Below are positions 9,604-21,367 of a stretch of 64,000 nucleotides of DNA, in pieces (position 1 is the first letter of the stretch; each line of letters opens with the position of its first letter). The stretch spans positions 186,001 through 250,000 of the forward strand of contig NZ_JACXYY010000006.1 in the NCBI RefSeq assembly GCF_014779665.1. The letters run 5' to 3'. Source of the DNA: Nocardioides hwasunensis (GTDB lineage: Bacteria; Actinomycetota; Actinomycetes; Propionibacteriales; Nocardioidaceae). The notes beneath the pieces were generated by a model that saw only the letters and a list, made by a program, of their open reading frames with translations, searched no databases and was not told where the DNA came from. A program made the translations under genes and the position numbers.

Positions 9604-10523
9604 CCCCTCCCTCCGTACGACGCCTGCGCCGAGCGGCCCGGGCGATCGGCCTCGCGGCCGTGCTGGCCGTCACGGCCCTCGTGGTGCCGCAGTCGGCGGT
9701 CCAGTCCACGGAGGTGAGCCTGGTCAAGATCCGGCACGCGCAGGGCGTCGCGGTCGGTCCGAAGGACGTCGTGTGGATCCTCGCCGTCGGCTCGGACGCC
9801 CGCCCCGGGGAGTCGATGACCCGTGCCCGCGGCGACGCGCTCCAGATGGTCGGCATCAACACCCGCACGGGGTCGGCGACCGCCATCGGCGTACCCCGCG
9901 ACTCGTGGGTCGCGATCCCCGGCCACGGCCGTGAGAAGATCAACTCCGCGCTCTACTTCGGCGGTCCGCGCGGCATGGCGGGGGCGATGCGCAACCTGGT
10001 CGGCATCGAGCCCGACTACGTCATGGTCACCCGGTTCCCGTTCTTCGAGGACATGATCGACGACATCGGCGGCATCACCGTGACCAACCCGCGCCGGTTC
10101 TCCGACCCGAACCTGAAGAAGGAGGGGTTCGCGAAGGGACGGATCCGCCTCCGGGGCTACGACGCGATGGCCTTCTCACGCATCCGCAAGGGCCTCGTCG
10201 GCGGTGACTTCGACCGGTCGGCCAACCAGCAGCGCACGCTGCGCGGCATCCACGCCAGCATCCGCGCGCAGGCCGACGAGCCCGGTTTCATCGAGCGCGG
10301 CGTGATGACCGTGATGCAGCACACCGACACCAATGCCTCGCCGGCCGAGCTCTTCCAGCTCGCCCAGGCGGTCGCCCAGGTCGACCCGTCGAAGATCAGC
10401 ACCTGCGTGGTGCAGGGACGGGTGGGCTACGTCGGCGCGGCGAGCGTGGTGTTCCCCGATGTCGCCCAGGCCCGCAGGCTGGGCCGCGACGCACGTCCGG
10501 ACGCCGCTCTCGAGCGCTGCTGA
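9600..10523 (+). CDS. LytR-CpsA-Psr (LCP) family cell-wall ligase
   Basis: A 307-residue LCP protein. Such enzymes transfer lipid-linked glycopolymers (arabinogalactan, teichoic acids or capsule) to peptidoglycan outside the cell. It has one N-terminal membrane segment (about 13-35) and an extracellular LCP domain with the acidic and arginine motifs expected for pyrophosphate binding: VGSDARPGES, RGDALQMVGIN, and GVPRDSW near 95-105, then FSRIRKG and DFDRSANQQR further on. The C-terminus is short, with no LytR_C domain. Co-transcribed with the lipoprotein upstream. A perfect 12-bp hairpin follows the stop. Confidence 0.9.
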   Translation: MTPPSVRRLRRAARAIGLAAVLAVTALVVPQSAVQSTEVSLVKIRHAQGVAVGPKDVVWILAVGSDARPGESMTRARGDALQMVGINTRTGSATAIGVPRDSWVAIPGHGREKINSALYFGGPRGMAGAMRNLVGIEPDYVMVTRFPFFEDMIDDIGGITVTNPRRFSDPNLKKEGFAKGRIRLRGYDAMAFSRIRKGLVGGDFDRSANQQRTLRGIHASIRAQADEPGFIERGVMTVMQHTDTNASPAELFQLAQAVAQVDPSKISTCVVQGRVGYVGAASVVFPDVAQARRLGRDARPDAALERC

Positions 10524-10530
10524 CGAACGC

Positions 10531-10565
10531 GACGTCGGGCCGAACCCCATGGCCGGCCCGACGTC
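10531..10565. terminator. Perfect 12-bp hairpin between convergent genes
   Basis: GACGTCGGGCCG at 10531-10542 pairs fully with 10554-10565 around an 11-base loop. It starts seven bases after the LCP gene stop and lies between two convergent genes, so it may end transcription from both sides. No T-tract follows, as is usual in this GC range. Confidence 0.6.
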
Positions 10566-10617
10566 ACTGCCGCGACTGTAACCACGCCGCGCCCCTGGCG
10601 GGAGGGGGCAGCGGGTC

Positions 10618-12027
10618 TCAGTGCGCGTAGATGCGCCCGGACGTCCGGGCGAGGTCGATGACGACGGCCTCGGAGTAGAGCTTGATCCGGAGGCCGATCA
10701 CCTGTGAGCCGCGGTAGCCCGTGTCGACCAGCTGGCGCTGGATCTCGCCGACCCCGTTGGGCAGCTCGACCACCCCGCCGGGTGCCGGGACCTCGATCGC
10801 CTGCCCGCCGACGGTGATGGAGCCGACCGCGGTGGAGACCTTCGACCCCACGCGCTTGCCGGTCTTCTGCCGCATCGCGGCCCGCGAGCTGACGTCGGTG
10901 ATGACGAGCTGGGCCGAGGGGATGCTCACCGACCGGATCGCGGTGCGGGACCAGCCCTTGGCCACCTTCTTCGCCCGACGCTGGTCGCCATTGACCTGGT
11001 AGGTCACGCCCTCGAGCAGGACCGGCACCGGCACGAGCTGGCTCGCACCGGGCACCTGGTAGGTCTGGGTCCTGCCGCGCGAGCCCTGGCACGGGAGCGC
11101 CTTGTGCTGCACGCCGCCGAACGTCAGGGCCCCGTCGAGGGCCTGGTAGTCCATCGCGGTGCCGCCGGAGCGGAACACGCCGACGGGCGCCGGTCCGCCC
11201 ATCCGCACCCGGGCCGTGCCGAGCTCGACGAGCTGGCGGCGGCCGCCGGCGGTGACGTCGATGCGGAGCGCGGACGCCTGCGACTGCGCGTTGTGGGCGT
11301 TGGCGCGACCGTTCTCGTAGCCCAGCGCGATGCTGCCCAGGCCGGGGATCTCGATCGGCGCCGTGGCGTCACCGAGGACCTGGAAGACCTGCTGGGCGGC
11401 CTGCTGGGTGCCGGTGAAGACGGTGTCGGTCACCTGGTCGAGCGGCGCGAGGAGCTGCTGCAGCTCGGGCGGCAGGTTCTGCGTGACCGTGTCGTCGAGC
11501 AGCTCGAGGGAGATGCTCGCGAAGGTGAAGGTCTCCGCGTGGCCGTAGCCCTGCGGCGTGTTGAACGCGTCGGCCGTGGTCTGCAGGCCCTTGATCACCA
11601 GCTTCGGCGTGGTCAGGGGGCCGACGGTGCCGCCGATGCTGATGTCGCCGATCGTGTTGGTGCCGCGTACGCCGTGCCGGTCGCCCTCGGCGTAGGTCTC
11701 GGTGCGGCTGGTGCTGGCCGAGACGGTGATGAGCGGGTTGTCCGGCACCGACGCGACGCTGCTCCTCTCCACGACCTGCCCGACGGCGCGGGTGCAGAGC
11801 TGCTGGGCGTGGGCGTCCTTGAGGTCGAGCGCCTCGACGCTGTCGGTCACCAGCTTCACGCCGTAGACGTCGCCGCGGTAGCCGAAGTTCGTGAGGCCGG
11901 CCCGAGCCTGGGCGCTGGAGCCGCCGGCGGCCTGCGCTGGAGCCGCGAGACCGGCCGACAGTGCGAGCGCGGTGCTGAGCGCGAGGCCGACGGCCGTCGA
12001 GCGGCGGCGGTGGTGCGTGTGGTGCAT
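10618..12027 (-). CDS. Secreted choice-of-anchor P-like protein
   Basis: A 469-residue exported protein. It begins with a His/Arg-rich n-region and a clear Sec signal peptide ending APAQA near residue 33. The mature protein is beta-rich and low in Cys, with repeated elements around GDISIGGTVG, GSIALGYENGRANAHN and VGSITVGGQAIEV. This pattern matches the actinobacterial 'choice-of-anchor P' surface proteins as I recall them. No transmembrane or sortase signal is seen at the C-terminus (ends GRIYAH). GGGAGGG upstream of the ATG is a strong ribosome site, and a 6-bp hairpin (12040-12059) lies directly upstream of it. Role unknown, probably cell-surface. Confidence 0.72.
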   Translation of the reverse strand: MHHTHHRRRSTAVGLALSTALALSAGLAAPAQAAGGSSAQARAGLTNFGYRGDVYGVKLVTDSVEALDLKDAHAQQLCTRAVGQVVERSSVASVPDNPLITVSASTSRTETYAEGDRHGVRGTNTIGDISIGGTVGPLTTPKLVIKGLQTTADAFNTPQGYGHAETFTFASISLELLDDTVTQNLPPELQQLLAPLDQVTDTVFTGTQQAAQQVFQVLGDATAPIEIPGLGSIALGYENGRANAHNAQSQASALRIDVTAGGRRQLVELGTARVRMGGPAPVGVFRSGGTAMDYQALDGALTFGGVQHKALPCQGSRGRTQTYQVPGASQLVPVPVLLEGVTYQVNGDQRRAKKVAKGWSRTAIRSVSIPSAQLVITDVSSRAAMRQKTGKRVGSKVSTAVGSITVGGQAIEVPAPGGVVELPNGVGEIQRQLVDTGYRGSQVIGLRIKLYSEAVVIDLARTSGRIYAH

Positions 12028-12146
12028 CTGATGTCCCTCCCGAGGTCGTTCGTCCTCGGCTCAACGAGACGAGCGCCACATGGTCACGCCGACGATGGTC
12101 GACGCGCCGGGCGGATCCTCGGGTGGAGTGACAAGCGGATCGGGGG

Positions 12147-12219
12147 CGCCTCCGGCAGGATTCGAACCTGCGGCACCTGGTACCGGAAACCAGTGCTCTA
12201 TCCCCTGAGCTACGGAGGC
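12147..12219 (-). tRNA. tRNA-Arg (anticodon CCG)
   Basis: Read on the minus strand, this 73-base element starts GCCTCCG and ends CGGAGGC plus discriminator G, giving a 7-bp acceptor stem. The D-arm (TAGCTCAGGGGATAGAGC), the anticodon arm CTGGT-TTCCGGT-ACCAG with anticodon CCG, and the T-arm with GGTTCGAATCC are all intact. It reads CGG codons, common in this genome. No CCA is encoded after it. It lies about 650 bases upstream of argS, on the opposite strand. Confidence 0.97.
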
Positions 12220-12294
12220 CAACGCTGTCCCGGGGCGACCCGGGTCAGTGCGCGGTGAAGACTACCGGTCGGCCGACGTGGCCGTGAATCCGCC

Positions 12295-12792
12295 TCAGCG
12301 CAGGGCGAGCGAGCCGGAGGTGTGGGCGGCGAAGGGGAGGCCCGCGTGCTCGGCGATGCGGGCGTCCATCTTCTCCGCGACCTCGGCCGGCCACGGTGCC
12401 GTACGCCGCGTGGAGAGGTCGATGTGGAGGAAGATCTCCTCGACCACGCAGGCGACCTCCCGCTCGGTCTCGTCGAGCAGGTAGACGAGTGCGTGTGCCG
12501 CGCGCTCCGAGCGCCCCAGCAGCCGCACCCGCGCCGACATGGTGTCGCCGGTGCGCAGCTCGTTGAGGTAGGTGACGTGGTGCTCGGCGGTGAAGCACGC
12601 CTGCTGGTGGGTCAGCGGCCACATCTGCGGGATGCCGACCTCGACCAGCGACTCGTCGAGCCCCTCGCTGGCGATGCCGACGTAGTGGCGGACGTTGAGG
12701 TGGCCGTTGATGTCCTCGAAGGGCATGGGCACGGGCTGCTCGACGTAGGCAGGCAGGTCGATCAGCTGGTCGTAGGTCGGGTGCGTCGTCAC
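12295..12792 (-). CDS. Hotdog-fold acyl-CoA thioesterase
   Basis: A 165-residue thioesterase of the 4-hydroxybenzoyl-CoA thioesterase/YbgC type. The catalytic region FEDINGHLNVRHYVGIASEG near 25-44 has the conserved Asp and the Gly-His-x-Asn turn on the hotdog helix. The substrate acyl-CoA is not known. The GTG at 12792 is the start, and TAGGGT on the minus strand (12800-12805) lies seven bases before it, a leaderless arrangement. It is divergent from argS, only 75 bases away. Confidence 0.85.
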   Translation of the reverse strand: MTTHPTYDQLIDLPAYVEQPVPMPFEDINGHLNVRHYVGIASEGLDESLVEVGIPQMWPLTHQQACFTAEHHVTYLNELRTGDTMSARVRLLGRSERAAHALVYLLDETEREVACVVEEIFLHIDLSTRRTAPWPAEVAEKMDARIAEHAGLPFAAHTSGSLALR

Positions 12793-12799
12793 AGGCCGA

Positions 12800-12861
12800 A
12801 CCCTAGGGCAGACCCACGGCGTGAAACCGGTTCGGTCGGCGGCACCTGCCGCCGATAGGCT
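12800..12861. promoter_or_regulatory. Divergent leaderless promoters, thioesterase/argS
   Basis: Minus-strand TAGGGT at 12800-12805 precedes the thioesterase GTG (12792) by seven bases. Plus-strand TAGGCT at 12856-12861 precedes the argS GTG (12868) by six. Both fit -10 boxes of leaderless transcripts; no strong -35 is visible for either. Confidence 0.55.
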
Positions 12862-12867
12862 TGGACG

Positions 12868-14538
12868 GTGAACCCCCAGCAGCTCTCCGAGACCATCGTC
12901 GACGCGCTGACGGCCCTCGTGGCCGACGGCGCGATCACGCTTCCTGACGGCGTGCCGACCGAGGTCACGGTGGAGCGACCCCGGCAGAAGGGTCACGGCG
13001 ACTACGCCACGAACGTCGCGATGCAGCTGGCGAAGAAGGCTGGCACCAACCCGCGCGCGCTCGCCGAGCTCGTCGCCGACAGGCTGCGCGTCTCCGACGG
13101 TGTCAGTGGCGTCGAGGTGGCAGGTCCGGGCTTCCTCAACGTGAGCGTCGAGGCCGGCGCCCAGGGCCAGGTCGCGGCCGACATCGTCGCGGCCGGGGCG
13201 GCGTACGGATCCGCCACGACCCTGGCTGGGGAGAAGATCAACGTCGAGTTCGTCTCGGCCAACCCCACCGGCCCGCTCCACCTCGGTGGCACCCGCTGGG
13301 CCGCCGTCGGCGACGCGCTGGTGCGGATCCTGCAGTTCTCCGGCGCCGAGGTCACCCGGGAGTACTACTTCAACGACCACGGTGCGCAGCTCGATCGCTT
13401 CTCGAGCTCCCTGCTGGCCTCGGCCCGCGGTCGCGAGGTCCCCGAGGACGGCTACGGCGGCGACTACATCAGCGAGATCGCCGACCAGGTCGTCACCCAG
13501 CGCCCCGACGTCACCGACCTGCCCGACGACGAGGCGCAGGAGGTCTTCCGCCAGGTCGGCGTCGACCTGATGTTCGAGGAGATCAAGTCCGACCTGCACG
13601 ACTTCGGGGTCGACTTCGACGTCTACTTCCACGAGAAGTCGCTGCACGACTCCGGCGCCGTCGACAAGGCCATCGAGCGGCTCACCGCGATGGGCAACAC
13701 CTACACCGAGGACGGTGCGCTGTGGCTGCGCACCGAGAAGTACGGCGACGACAAGGACCGCGTGATCGTCCGGTCCAACGGCACCCCGGCCTACATCTCC
13801 GGCGACCTCGGCTACTACCTCGACAAGCGCGAGCGCGGCTTCGACCGCTGCTTCATCCTGCTCGGCGCCGACCACCACGGCTACGTCGGCCGGATGATGG
13901 CGATGTGCGCGGCCTTCGGTGACGAGCCGGGCAAGAACCTCGAGATCCTCATCGGCCAGATGGTCAACCTGCTGCGTGACGGTCAGCCGCTGCGGATGTC
14001 GAAGCGCAACGGCACGGTCATCTCGATGAACGACCTCGTCGAGGCGATCGGCGTGGACGCCTCGCGCTACGTCCTCGCGCGCTACACCAACGACACGACC
14101 ATCGACATCGACCTCGAGCTGTGGGCCAAGGCGTCCAACGACAACCCGGTCTACTACGTCCAGTACGCCCACGCGCGCACCTGTCGGATGATCGGCAACG
14201 CCACCGACCTGGGGATGAAGCTGCCGGGCGACGGATTCGACCCGGCGCTGCTCGCCCACGAGCGCGACGGCGACCTGCTGCGCGCCCTGGCCGAGTTCCC
14301 CCGGGTGGTCGCGAGCGCGACCGACCTGCGCGAGCCGCACCGCGTCGCGCGCTACCTCGAGGACACCGCGTCCGTCTTCAACAAGTGGTACGACACCAAG
14401 GAGTGCCGCATGCTGCCGCAGGGGGACGAGCCGGTCACGCCGGCCAACGAGGCCCGGCTGGTCCTGGTGCACGCGACGCAGACGGTGATCGCCAACGGCC
14501 TGCGCCTGCTCGGCGTCTCCGCCCCCGAGAGGATGTGA
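12868..14538 (+). CDS. argS: Arginyl-tRNA synthetase
   Basis: A 556-residue class I aminoacyl-tRNA synthetase that charges tRNA-Arg. The N-terminal Add-1 domain (1-110) is followed by the catalytic core with FVSANPTGPLHLGG (HIGH-like motif at about 138-141) and the KMSK-like MSKRNGT near 377. The C-terminal DALR anticodon-binding domain contains YVQYAHARTCR. Length is normal for the family. GTG start at 12868, with a -10 box six bases upstream and no ribosome site, so probably leaderless. First gene of a long co-directional run; lysA follows after seven bases. Confidence 0.97.
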   Translation: MNPQQLSETIVDALTALVADGAITLPDGVPTEVTVERPRQKGHGDYATNVAMQLAKKAGTNPRALAELVADRLRVSDGVSGVEVAGPGFLNVSVEAGAQGQVAADIVAAGAAYGSATTLAGEKINVEFVSANPTGPLHLGGTRWAAVGDALVRILQFSGAEVTREYYFNDHGAQLDRFSSSLLASARGREVPEDGYGGDYISEIADQVVTQRPDVTDLPDDEAQEVFRQVGVDLMFEEIKSDLHDFGVDFDVYFHEKSLHDSGAVDKAIERLTAMGNTYTEDGALWLRTEKYGDDKDRVIVRSNGTPAYISGDLGYYLDKRERGFDRCFILLGADHHGYVGRMMAMCAAFGDEPGKNLEILIGQMVNLLRDGQPLRMSKRNGTVISMNDLVEAIGVDASRYVLARYTNDTTIDIDLELWAKASNDNPVYYVQYAHARTCRMIGNATDLGMKLPGDGFDPALLAHERDGDLLRALAEFPRVVASATDLREPHRVARYLEDTASVFNKWYDTKECRMLPQGDEPVTPANEARLVLVHATQTVIANGLRLLGVSAPERM

Positions 14539-14545
14539 GGCAGCC

Positions 14546-15964
14546 GTGCCGACCGCCCACCCCTCCGGCTGGGCGCACGCCGACGGTGCGCTGCGCTCGA
14601 CCAGGCCCGGTGGCCCGCACTGGCTGCGTGAGCCGGCCGACCCCAACGCGCTCGTCGCCCACCTCTGGTCGCAGACCGCGGCCAAGGAGGGCGGCGTGCT
14701 CAGCGTCGGGGGAGTGCCGCTGCCCGACCTGGTGCGTGAGCACGGCTCGCCGGCGTACGTCCTCGACGAGGCCGACTTCCGCGACCGGGCCCGCGCCTTC
14801 CGCGACGCGTTCTCCGACTACGCCGTCTTCTATGCCGGCAAGGCCTTCCTCTGCACCACCGTGGCGCGGTGGCTCGCGGAGGACGGTCTCTCGCTCGACG
14901 TGTGCTCGGGCGGCGAGCTGACCGTCGCCGAGCGGGCCGGCTTCCCCATGGAGCGGGTCGGCTTCCACGGCAACAACAAGACCCTGGGCGAGCTCGAGCG
15001 GGCCGTCGAGCTCGGCGTCGGGCGGATCATCGTCGACTCCTTCCACGAGATCGAGCGCCTGGCCGCGGTGGCCCGTGAGCTGGGCCGCACCGTCGGCGTG
15101 ATGGTGCGGGTGACCGCCGGCGTCGAGGCGCACACCCACGAATACATCGCCACCGCCCACGAGGACCAGAAGTTCGGCTTCTCCATCGCCAGCGGCGACG
15201 CGCTCGAGGCCGTACGCCGCGTGCACGCCGCCCCGGGCCTGCGCCTGCTGGGCCTGCACTCCCACATCGGCAGCCAGATCTTCGACACCTCCGGATTCGA
15301 GGTCGCGGCCCGTCGGGTGCTCGCCCTGCACGCGCAGGTGAGCGAGGAGGTGGGCGTCGAGATGCCCGAGATGGACCTCGGCGGGGGCTTCGGCATCGCC
15401 TACACGACCCAGGACGACCCCTCGGACCCCTCCCGGCTGGCCACCGAGATGTCGAAGATCGTCGAGCACGAGTGCCGGGCACTGGGCATCGCGGAGCCGG
15501 CGCTGTCCATCGAGCCCGGTCGCGCGATCGTCGGACCGGCCATGTGCACCGTCTACGAGGTGGGCACCGTCAAGGAGGTCGCCCTCGACGGCGGGCTGGT
15601 GCGGTCCTACGTCTCGGTCGACGGCGGCATGAGCGACAACATCCGCACCGCCCTCTACGACGCCGACTACTCCGCGACCATCGCCTCGCGCGGGTCCGAC
15701 GCCGAGCCGACGCTCGCTCGGGTCGTGGGCAAGCACTGCGAGGCCGGCGACATCGTCGTCAAGGACGAGTTCCTGCCCGGCGACGTACGTCCCGGCGACC
15801 TCGTCGCGGTGCCTGGGACCGGTGCCTACTGCAGATCCATGGCGTCGAACTACAACCATGCGTTGCGTCCTCCGGTGATCGGAGTTCGGGACGGGAAGAC
15901 TTTCACCGTGCTGCGACGAGAGACTGTCGCCGACCTGTTGGCGACCGATGTGGGTGTTCTCTGA
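14546..15964 (+). CDS. lysA: Diaminopimelate decarboxylase
   Basis: A 472-residue PLP enzyme of the alanine-racemase fold III type that makes L-lysine from meso-diaminopimelate. The PLP lysine is in YAGKAF (Lys about 99). The phosphate-binding histidine region is HSHIGSQI, and the substrate cysteine motif is HCEAGD near 397-401. Like other actinobacterial LysA proteins it has an N-terminal extension of about 45 residues. GTG start seven bases after argS. Its TGA overlaps the hom ATG by one base, so lysine and threonine genes share one transcript. Confidence 0.96.
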   Translation: MPTAHPSGWAHADGALRSTRPGGPHWLREPADPNALVAHLWSQTAAKEGGVLSVGGVPLPDLVREHGSPAYVLDEADFRDRARAFRDAFSDYAVFYAGKAFLCTTVARWLAEDGLSLDVCSGGELTVAERAGFPMERVGFHGNNKTLGELERAVELGVGRIIVDSFHEIERLAAVARELGRTVGVMVRVTAGVEAHTHEYIATAHEDQKFGFSIASGDALEAVRRVHAAPGLRLLGLHSHIGSQIFDTSGFEVAARRVLALHAQVSEEVGVEMPEMDLGGGFGIAYTTQDDPSDPSRLATEMSKIVEHECRALGIAEPALSIEPGRAIVGPAMCTVYEVGTVKEVALDGGLVRSYVSVDGGMSDNIRTALYDADYSATIASRGSDAEPTLARVVGKHCEAGDIVVKDEFLPGDVRPGDLVAVPGTGAYCRSMASNYNHALRPPVIGVRDGKTFTVLRRETVADLLATDVGVL

Positions 15965-17274
15965 TGAGTGAGGGTGACAAGCGGCTCCGTGTCGCTGTCC
16001 TGGGCTGTGGCGCGGTCGGCTCGCAGGTGGTGCGGCTGCTCACCGAGCAGCGCGACGACCTGGCCGCACGGGTGGGTGGCCCGGTCGACCTGGTGGGTGT
16101 CGCCGTACGCCGGCTCGACGCCCCGCGCGACGTCGAGGTCCCCGAGGGGCTGCTGACCACCGACGCCTCCGGGCTGGTGGCTCGCGACGACGTCGACGTG
16201 GTCGTCGAGGTCATCGGCGGCATCGAGCCCGCGCGCTCGCTGATCCTCTCCGCGCTCGACAACGGCGCCAGCGTCGTCACCGCCAACAAGGCGCTCCTGG
16301 CCGAGGACGGGCCGACCCTCTTCGAGGCCGCGGCGAAGGCCGAGCGCGACCTCTACTACGAGGCGGCCGTGGCCGGTGCCATCCCGATCGTGCGACCGCT
16401 GCGCGAGTCGCTCGCCGGCGACAAGGTCACCCGGGTGCTCGGCATCGTCAACGGCACCACCAACTTCATCCTCGACAAGATGGACACCGCGGGCAGCGGC
16501 TTCTCCGAGGCCCTCGAGGAGGCCCAGGAGCTGGGCTACGCCGAGGCCGACCCGACCGCCGACGTGGAGGGCTTCGACGCCGCCGCCAAGGCCGCGATCC
16601 TGGCCAGCCTCGCCTTCCACTCGCGCGTCACGGCCTCCGACGTCTATCGCGAGGGCATCTCCGAGGTCACCGCGGCCGACGTCGCCAGCGCCCGCGACAT
16701 GGGCGCGGTGGTCAAGCTGCTCGCCATCTGCGAGCTCCGGCCCGGCCCGAACGGCGACCAGGTCGCCGCCCGCGTCCACCCCGCCATGATCCCGCGCTCG
16801 CACCCGCTGGCCAGCGTCCGCGAGGCCTACAACGCGGTCTTCGTCGAGTCCGAGGCGGCCGGTCAGCTGATGTTCTACGGCCCCGGAGCCGGTGGGTCCC
16901 CGACGGCGAGCGCCGTGCTCGGCGACCTCGTCACCGTGGCCCGCAACCGCCTCGCAGGCACCCGCGGCGCGGGTGAGTCGGCGTACGCCGACCGCGCGGT
17001 GCAGCCGATGGGCGAGACCCGCACCCGCTACCACGTCGCGATCGACGTCGACGACCGCGCGGGCGTGCTCGCGGCGGTCGCCAACGCCTTCGCCGACCAC
17101 GACGTGTCGATCCAGACAGTCAGGCAGGAGGGCCGCGGGGCCGACGCCCAGCTCGTCGTCGTCTCCCACGCCGCCTCCGACGCCGCGCTGAGCGCGACGG
17201 TGCAGCAGCTGCGCGAGATGGAGATCGTCCGCGAGGTCACCTCGGTGATGCGCGTCGAGGGAGGCGAGGAGTGA
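15964..17274 (+). CDS. hom: Homoserine dehydrogenase
   Basis: A 436-residue oxidoreductase that converts aspartate semialdehyde to homoserine, the branch point to threonine and methionine. The Rossmann motif is [11 protein letters not shown] at about 11-21; the catalytic domain includes [13 protein letters not shown] and [11 protein letters not shown]; an ACT domain occupies about the last 80 residues ([20 protein letters not shown]), consistent with feedback control by threonine. The ATG overlaps the lysA stop (TGATG), and the stop overlaps the GTG of thrC (GTGA), so translation of the three is coupled. Confidence 0.97.
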   Translation: MSEGDKRLRVAVLGCGAVGSQVVRLLTEQRDDLAARVGGPVDLVGVAVRRLDAPRDVEVPEGLLTTDASGLVARDDVDVVVEVIGGIEPARSLILSALDNGASVVTANKALLAEDGPTLFEAAAKAERDLYYEAAVAGAIPIVRPLRESLAGDKVTRVLGIVNGTTNFILDKMDTAGSGFSEALEEAQELGYAEADPTADVEGFDAAAKAAILASLAFHSRVTASDVYREGISEVTAADVASARDMGAVVKLLAICELRPGPNGDQVAARVHPAMIPRSHPLASVREAYNAVFVESEAAGQLMFYGPGAGGSPTASAVLGDLVTVARNRLAGTRGAGESAYADRAVQPMGETRTRYHVAIDVDDRAGVLAAVANAFADHDVSIQTVRQEGRGADAQLVVVSHAASDAALSATVQQLREMEIVREVTSVMRVEGGEE

Positions 17275-18356
17275 GCACCACGTCCACCACCAACGGCCAG
17301 TGGCGCGGCGTCATCGAGGAGTACCGCGACCTGCTGGAGATCCCCGAGGGCCTCGAGGCGGTCACCCTCCGCGAGGGCGGCACCCCGCTGGTGCACTCGG
17401 AGTGGCTCACCGGCGTCACCGGCGGCCAGGTGTGGCTCAAGGTCGAGGCCAACAACCCCACCGGGTCGTTCAAGGATCGCGGGATGACCGCGGCGATCTC
17501 GGTCGCGAAGCACGAGGGCGCGCAGGCGGTGGTCTGCGCCTCGACCGGCAACACCTCGGCGTCGATGGCGGCCTATGCCGCCAAGGCCGGGCTCAAGCCG
17601 CTCGTGCTGATCCCCGAGGGCAAGATCGCCGCCGGCAAGATGGCTCAGGCGGTCGTGCACGGTGCGCAGATCATCATGGTGCGCGGCAACTTCGACCACT
17701 GCCTCGACCTCGCGCGCGGGCTGGCCCGGGACTACCCGGTGGCACTGGTGAACTCGGTCAACCCGGTCCGGCTCCAGGGCCAGAAGACCGCCTCCTTCGA
17801 GGTGGTCGACTTCCTCGGCGACGCCCCTGACTACCACCTCCTGCCCGTCGGCAACGCCGGCAACATCGCGGCCTACTGGCTCGGCTACCAGCAGTACGCC
17901 GAGCTCGGCCGCGCGACGAGGCGTCCGGTCATGCGGGGCTTCCAGGCCGAGGGCGCCGCCCCGCTGGTGACCGGCGAGCCCTTCCCCGACCCCGAGACCA
18001 AGGCGACCGCGATCCGCGTCGGCAACCCGGCCTCGTGGCACCTCGCCGAGATGGCGGCCAAGGAGTCCGAGGGCCGCTTCGCGGCGGTCTCCGACGCCCA
18101 GATCCTCGCCGCCCAGGTCGAGCTCGCCCGACGTGACGGGGTGTTCGTCGAGCCGGCGTCGGCGGCCGGCGTCGCCGGCCTGCTGGCCGAGCTGGCAGCG
18201 GGGGAGAGCTATGCCGGCAGGACGGTCGTCATCACCGTGACGGGCCACGGGCTCAAGGACACCGCCACCGCGCTCGAGTCGTTCACCGACATCGTGGACA
18301 ACGTCGTGGACGCCGACGTCGAGGCCGCCGCCGCGGCGGCCGGCCTCGTCCGATGA
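17271..18356 (+). CDS. thrC: Threonine synthase
   Basis: A 361-residue PLP enzyme that forms threonine from O-phosphohomoserine. The PLP lysine is in GSFKDRGM (Lys about 68), the cofactor-contacting asparagine in [10 protein letters not shown], and the phosphate loop in [12 protein letters not shown]. It is the shorter (class II) form without the N-terminal extension. GTG start overlaps the hom stop, and its own stop overlaps the thrB ATG (ATGA). Confidence 0.97.
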   Translation: MSTTSTTNGQWRGVIEEYRDLLEIPEGLEAVTLREGGTPLVHSEWLTGVTGGQVWLKVEANNPTGSFKDRGMTAAISVAKHEGAQAVVCASTGNTSASMAAYAAKAGLKPLVLIPEGKIAAGKMAQAVVHGAQIIMVRGNFDHCLDLARGLARDYPVALVNSVNPVRLQGQKTASFEVVDFLGDAPDYHLLPVGNAGNIAAYWLGYQQYAELGRATRRPVMRGFQAEGAAPLVTGEPFPDPETKATAIRVGNPASWHLAEMAAKESEGRFAAVSDAQILAAQVELARRDGVFVEPASAAGVAGLLAELAAGESYAGRTVVITVTGHGLKDTATALESFTDIVDNVVDADVEAAAAAAGLVR

Positions 18357-19252
18357 CCCAGTTCGTCGACGGCCCGGTCCGGGTCTCGGTCCCGGCGACC
18401 TCGGCCAACCTCGGCCCCGGCTTCGACTCCCTCGGCCTGGCCCTCTCGCTGCGGGACGAGCTCGAGGCGGAGGTGCTGCCCGAGGGCCTGGTCGTCGAGG
18501 TGACGGGCGCCGGCGCGGACGGCGTGCCCCGCGACGAGTCGCACCTCGTCGTGCGCTCGATGCGTGCGGCCTTCGAGCTGATGGGGGAGCAGCCGCCCGG
18601 CCTCCGCGTCTCGTGCGCCAACGTCATCCCGCACGCCCGGGGTCTGGGCTCGTCCTCGGCCGCGATCGTCGCCGGAGTGGTGCTGGCCCGGGCGCTCGTC
18701 GCCGGGGGACAGCTGCTCGCCTCCGACGAGGCGCTCTTCGACCTCGCCGCCGACCTCGAGGGACACCCCGACAACGTGGCGCCCGCGTTCTACGGCGGGT
18801 TCGTCGTCTCTGGCCGGGAGGACGAGCACTGGTACGCCGTGCGCGTCGGCGTCGACCCGCGGATCACCGCGGTCGCGTTCGTGCCCCCCACCGGTGTCGA
18901 GACCAAGGTCGCCCGCGGGCTGCTCCCCGAGGTCGTCCCGCACGCCGACGCCGCGGCCAACGCCGGCCGTGCGGCCCTGCTCGTCGCGGCGCTCGCCGGG
19001 CAGCCCGAGCACCTGCTCGCGGCCACGCGCGACTGGCTGCACCAGGAGCAGCGCGAGCCAGCGATGCCCGAGACGCTCGCGCTCGTACGCCGCCTGCGTG
19101 CCGACGGCGTCCCGGCCGTGGTCTCCGGCGCCGGGCCCACGGTGCTGGCCTTCGGCTCGAGCGACACCTCCGCGGTGACCTCGGCCTGTCCCGACGCCTG
19201 GGTGTGCCACGACCTCGCCATCGAGCCCAGCGGCGCCGTCCTGCTAACCTGA
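18353..19252 (+). CDS. thrB: Homoserine kinase
   Basis: A 299-residue GHMP-family kinase that makes O-phosphohomoserine from homoserine and ATP. The first GHMP motif [16 protein letters not shown] lies near 13-28, the ATP loop [14 protein letters not shown] near 96-109, and the C-terminal [12 protein letters not shown] motif near 256-267. It completes the hom-thrC-thrB order typical of actinobacteria. It overlaps thrC by four bases; rho follows after 137 bases. Confidence 0.97.
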   Translation: MTQFVDGPVRVSVPATSANLGPGFDSLGLALSLRDELEAEVLPEGLVVEVTGAGADGVPRDESHLVVRSMRAAFELMGEQPPGLRVSCANVIPHARGLGSSSAAIVAGVVLARALVAGGQLLASDEALFDLAADLEGHPDNVAPAFYGGFVVSGREDEHWYAVRVGVDPRITAVAFVPPTGVETKVARGLLPEVVPHADAAANAGRAALLVAALAGQPEHLLAATRDWLHQEQREPAMPETLALVRRLRADGVPAVVSGAGPTVLAFGSSDTSAVTSACPDAWVCHDLAIEPSGAVLLT

Positions 19253-19286
19253 CCGCGCGCCGTTCGGCGTACCCCTGCCCGTCCCG

Positions 19287-19309
19287 GGCCTCGTGCTCCG
19301 CTCGAGGCC
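19287..19309 (+). terminator. Hairpin in the thrB-rho gap
   Basis: GGCCTCG (19287-19293) and CGAGGCC (19303-19309) enclose a 9-base loop. It could end the threonine operon or lie in the rho leader, which is where Rho-dependent autoregulation acts in other bacteria. No T-run follows. Confidence 0.35.
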
Positions 19310-19389
19310 TGCGTGCCCGGGCCGACCACCATCCGCCTCGTGGGTCGCTCGTTCGGCCTCGCAGGCGACGCAACGTGCGAAGGATCCAC

Positions 19390-21240
<1,851 letters not shown>

Positions 21241-21253
21241 GCCGTCGGCGACC

Positions 21254-21269
21254 TCCGGGAATCCCCGGA
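21254..21269 (+). terminator. Short hairpin after rho
   Basis: TCCGGG / CCCGGA arms around AATC lie 13 bases after the rho stop and are followed by TTGG. A modest terminator candidate separating rho from rpmE. Confidence 0.45.
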
Positions 21270-21367
21270 TTGGCGCCGTTGTTCAGACCGGTGGCACACT
21301 TTGCGCCGGTTCCGGTTCACGTCAGATGCGATCCGCGCAGGCGACCCGGAGCAATCGAGAGGACACC

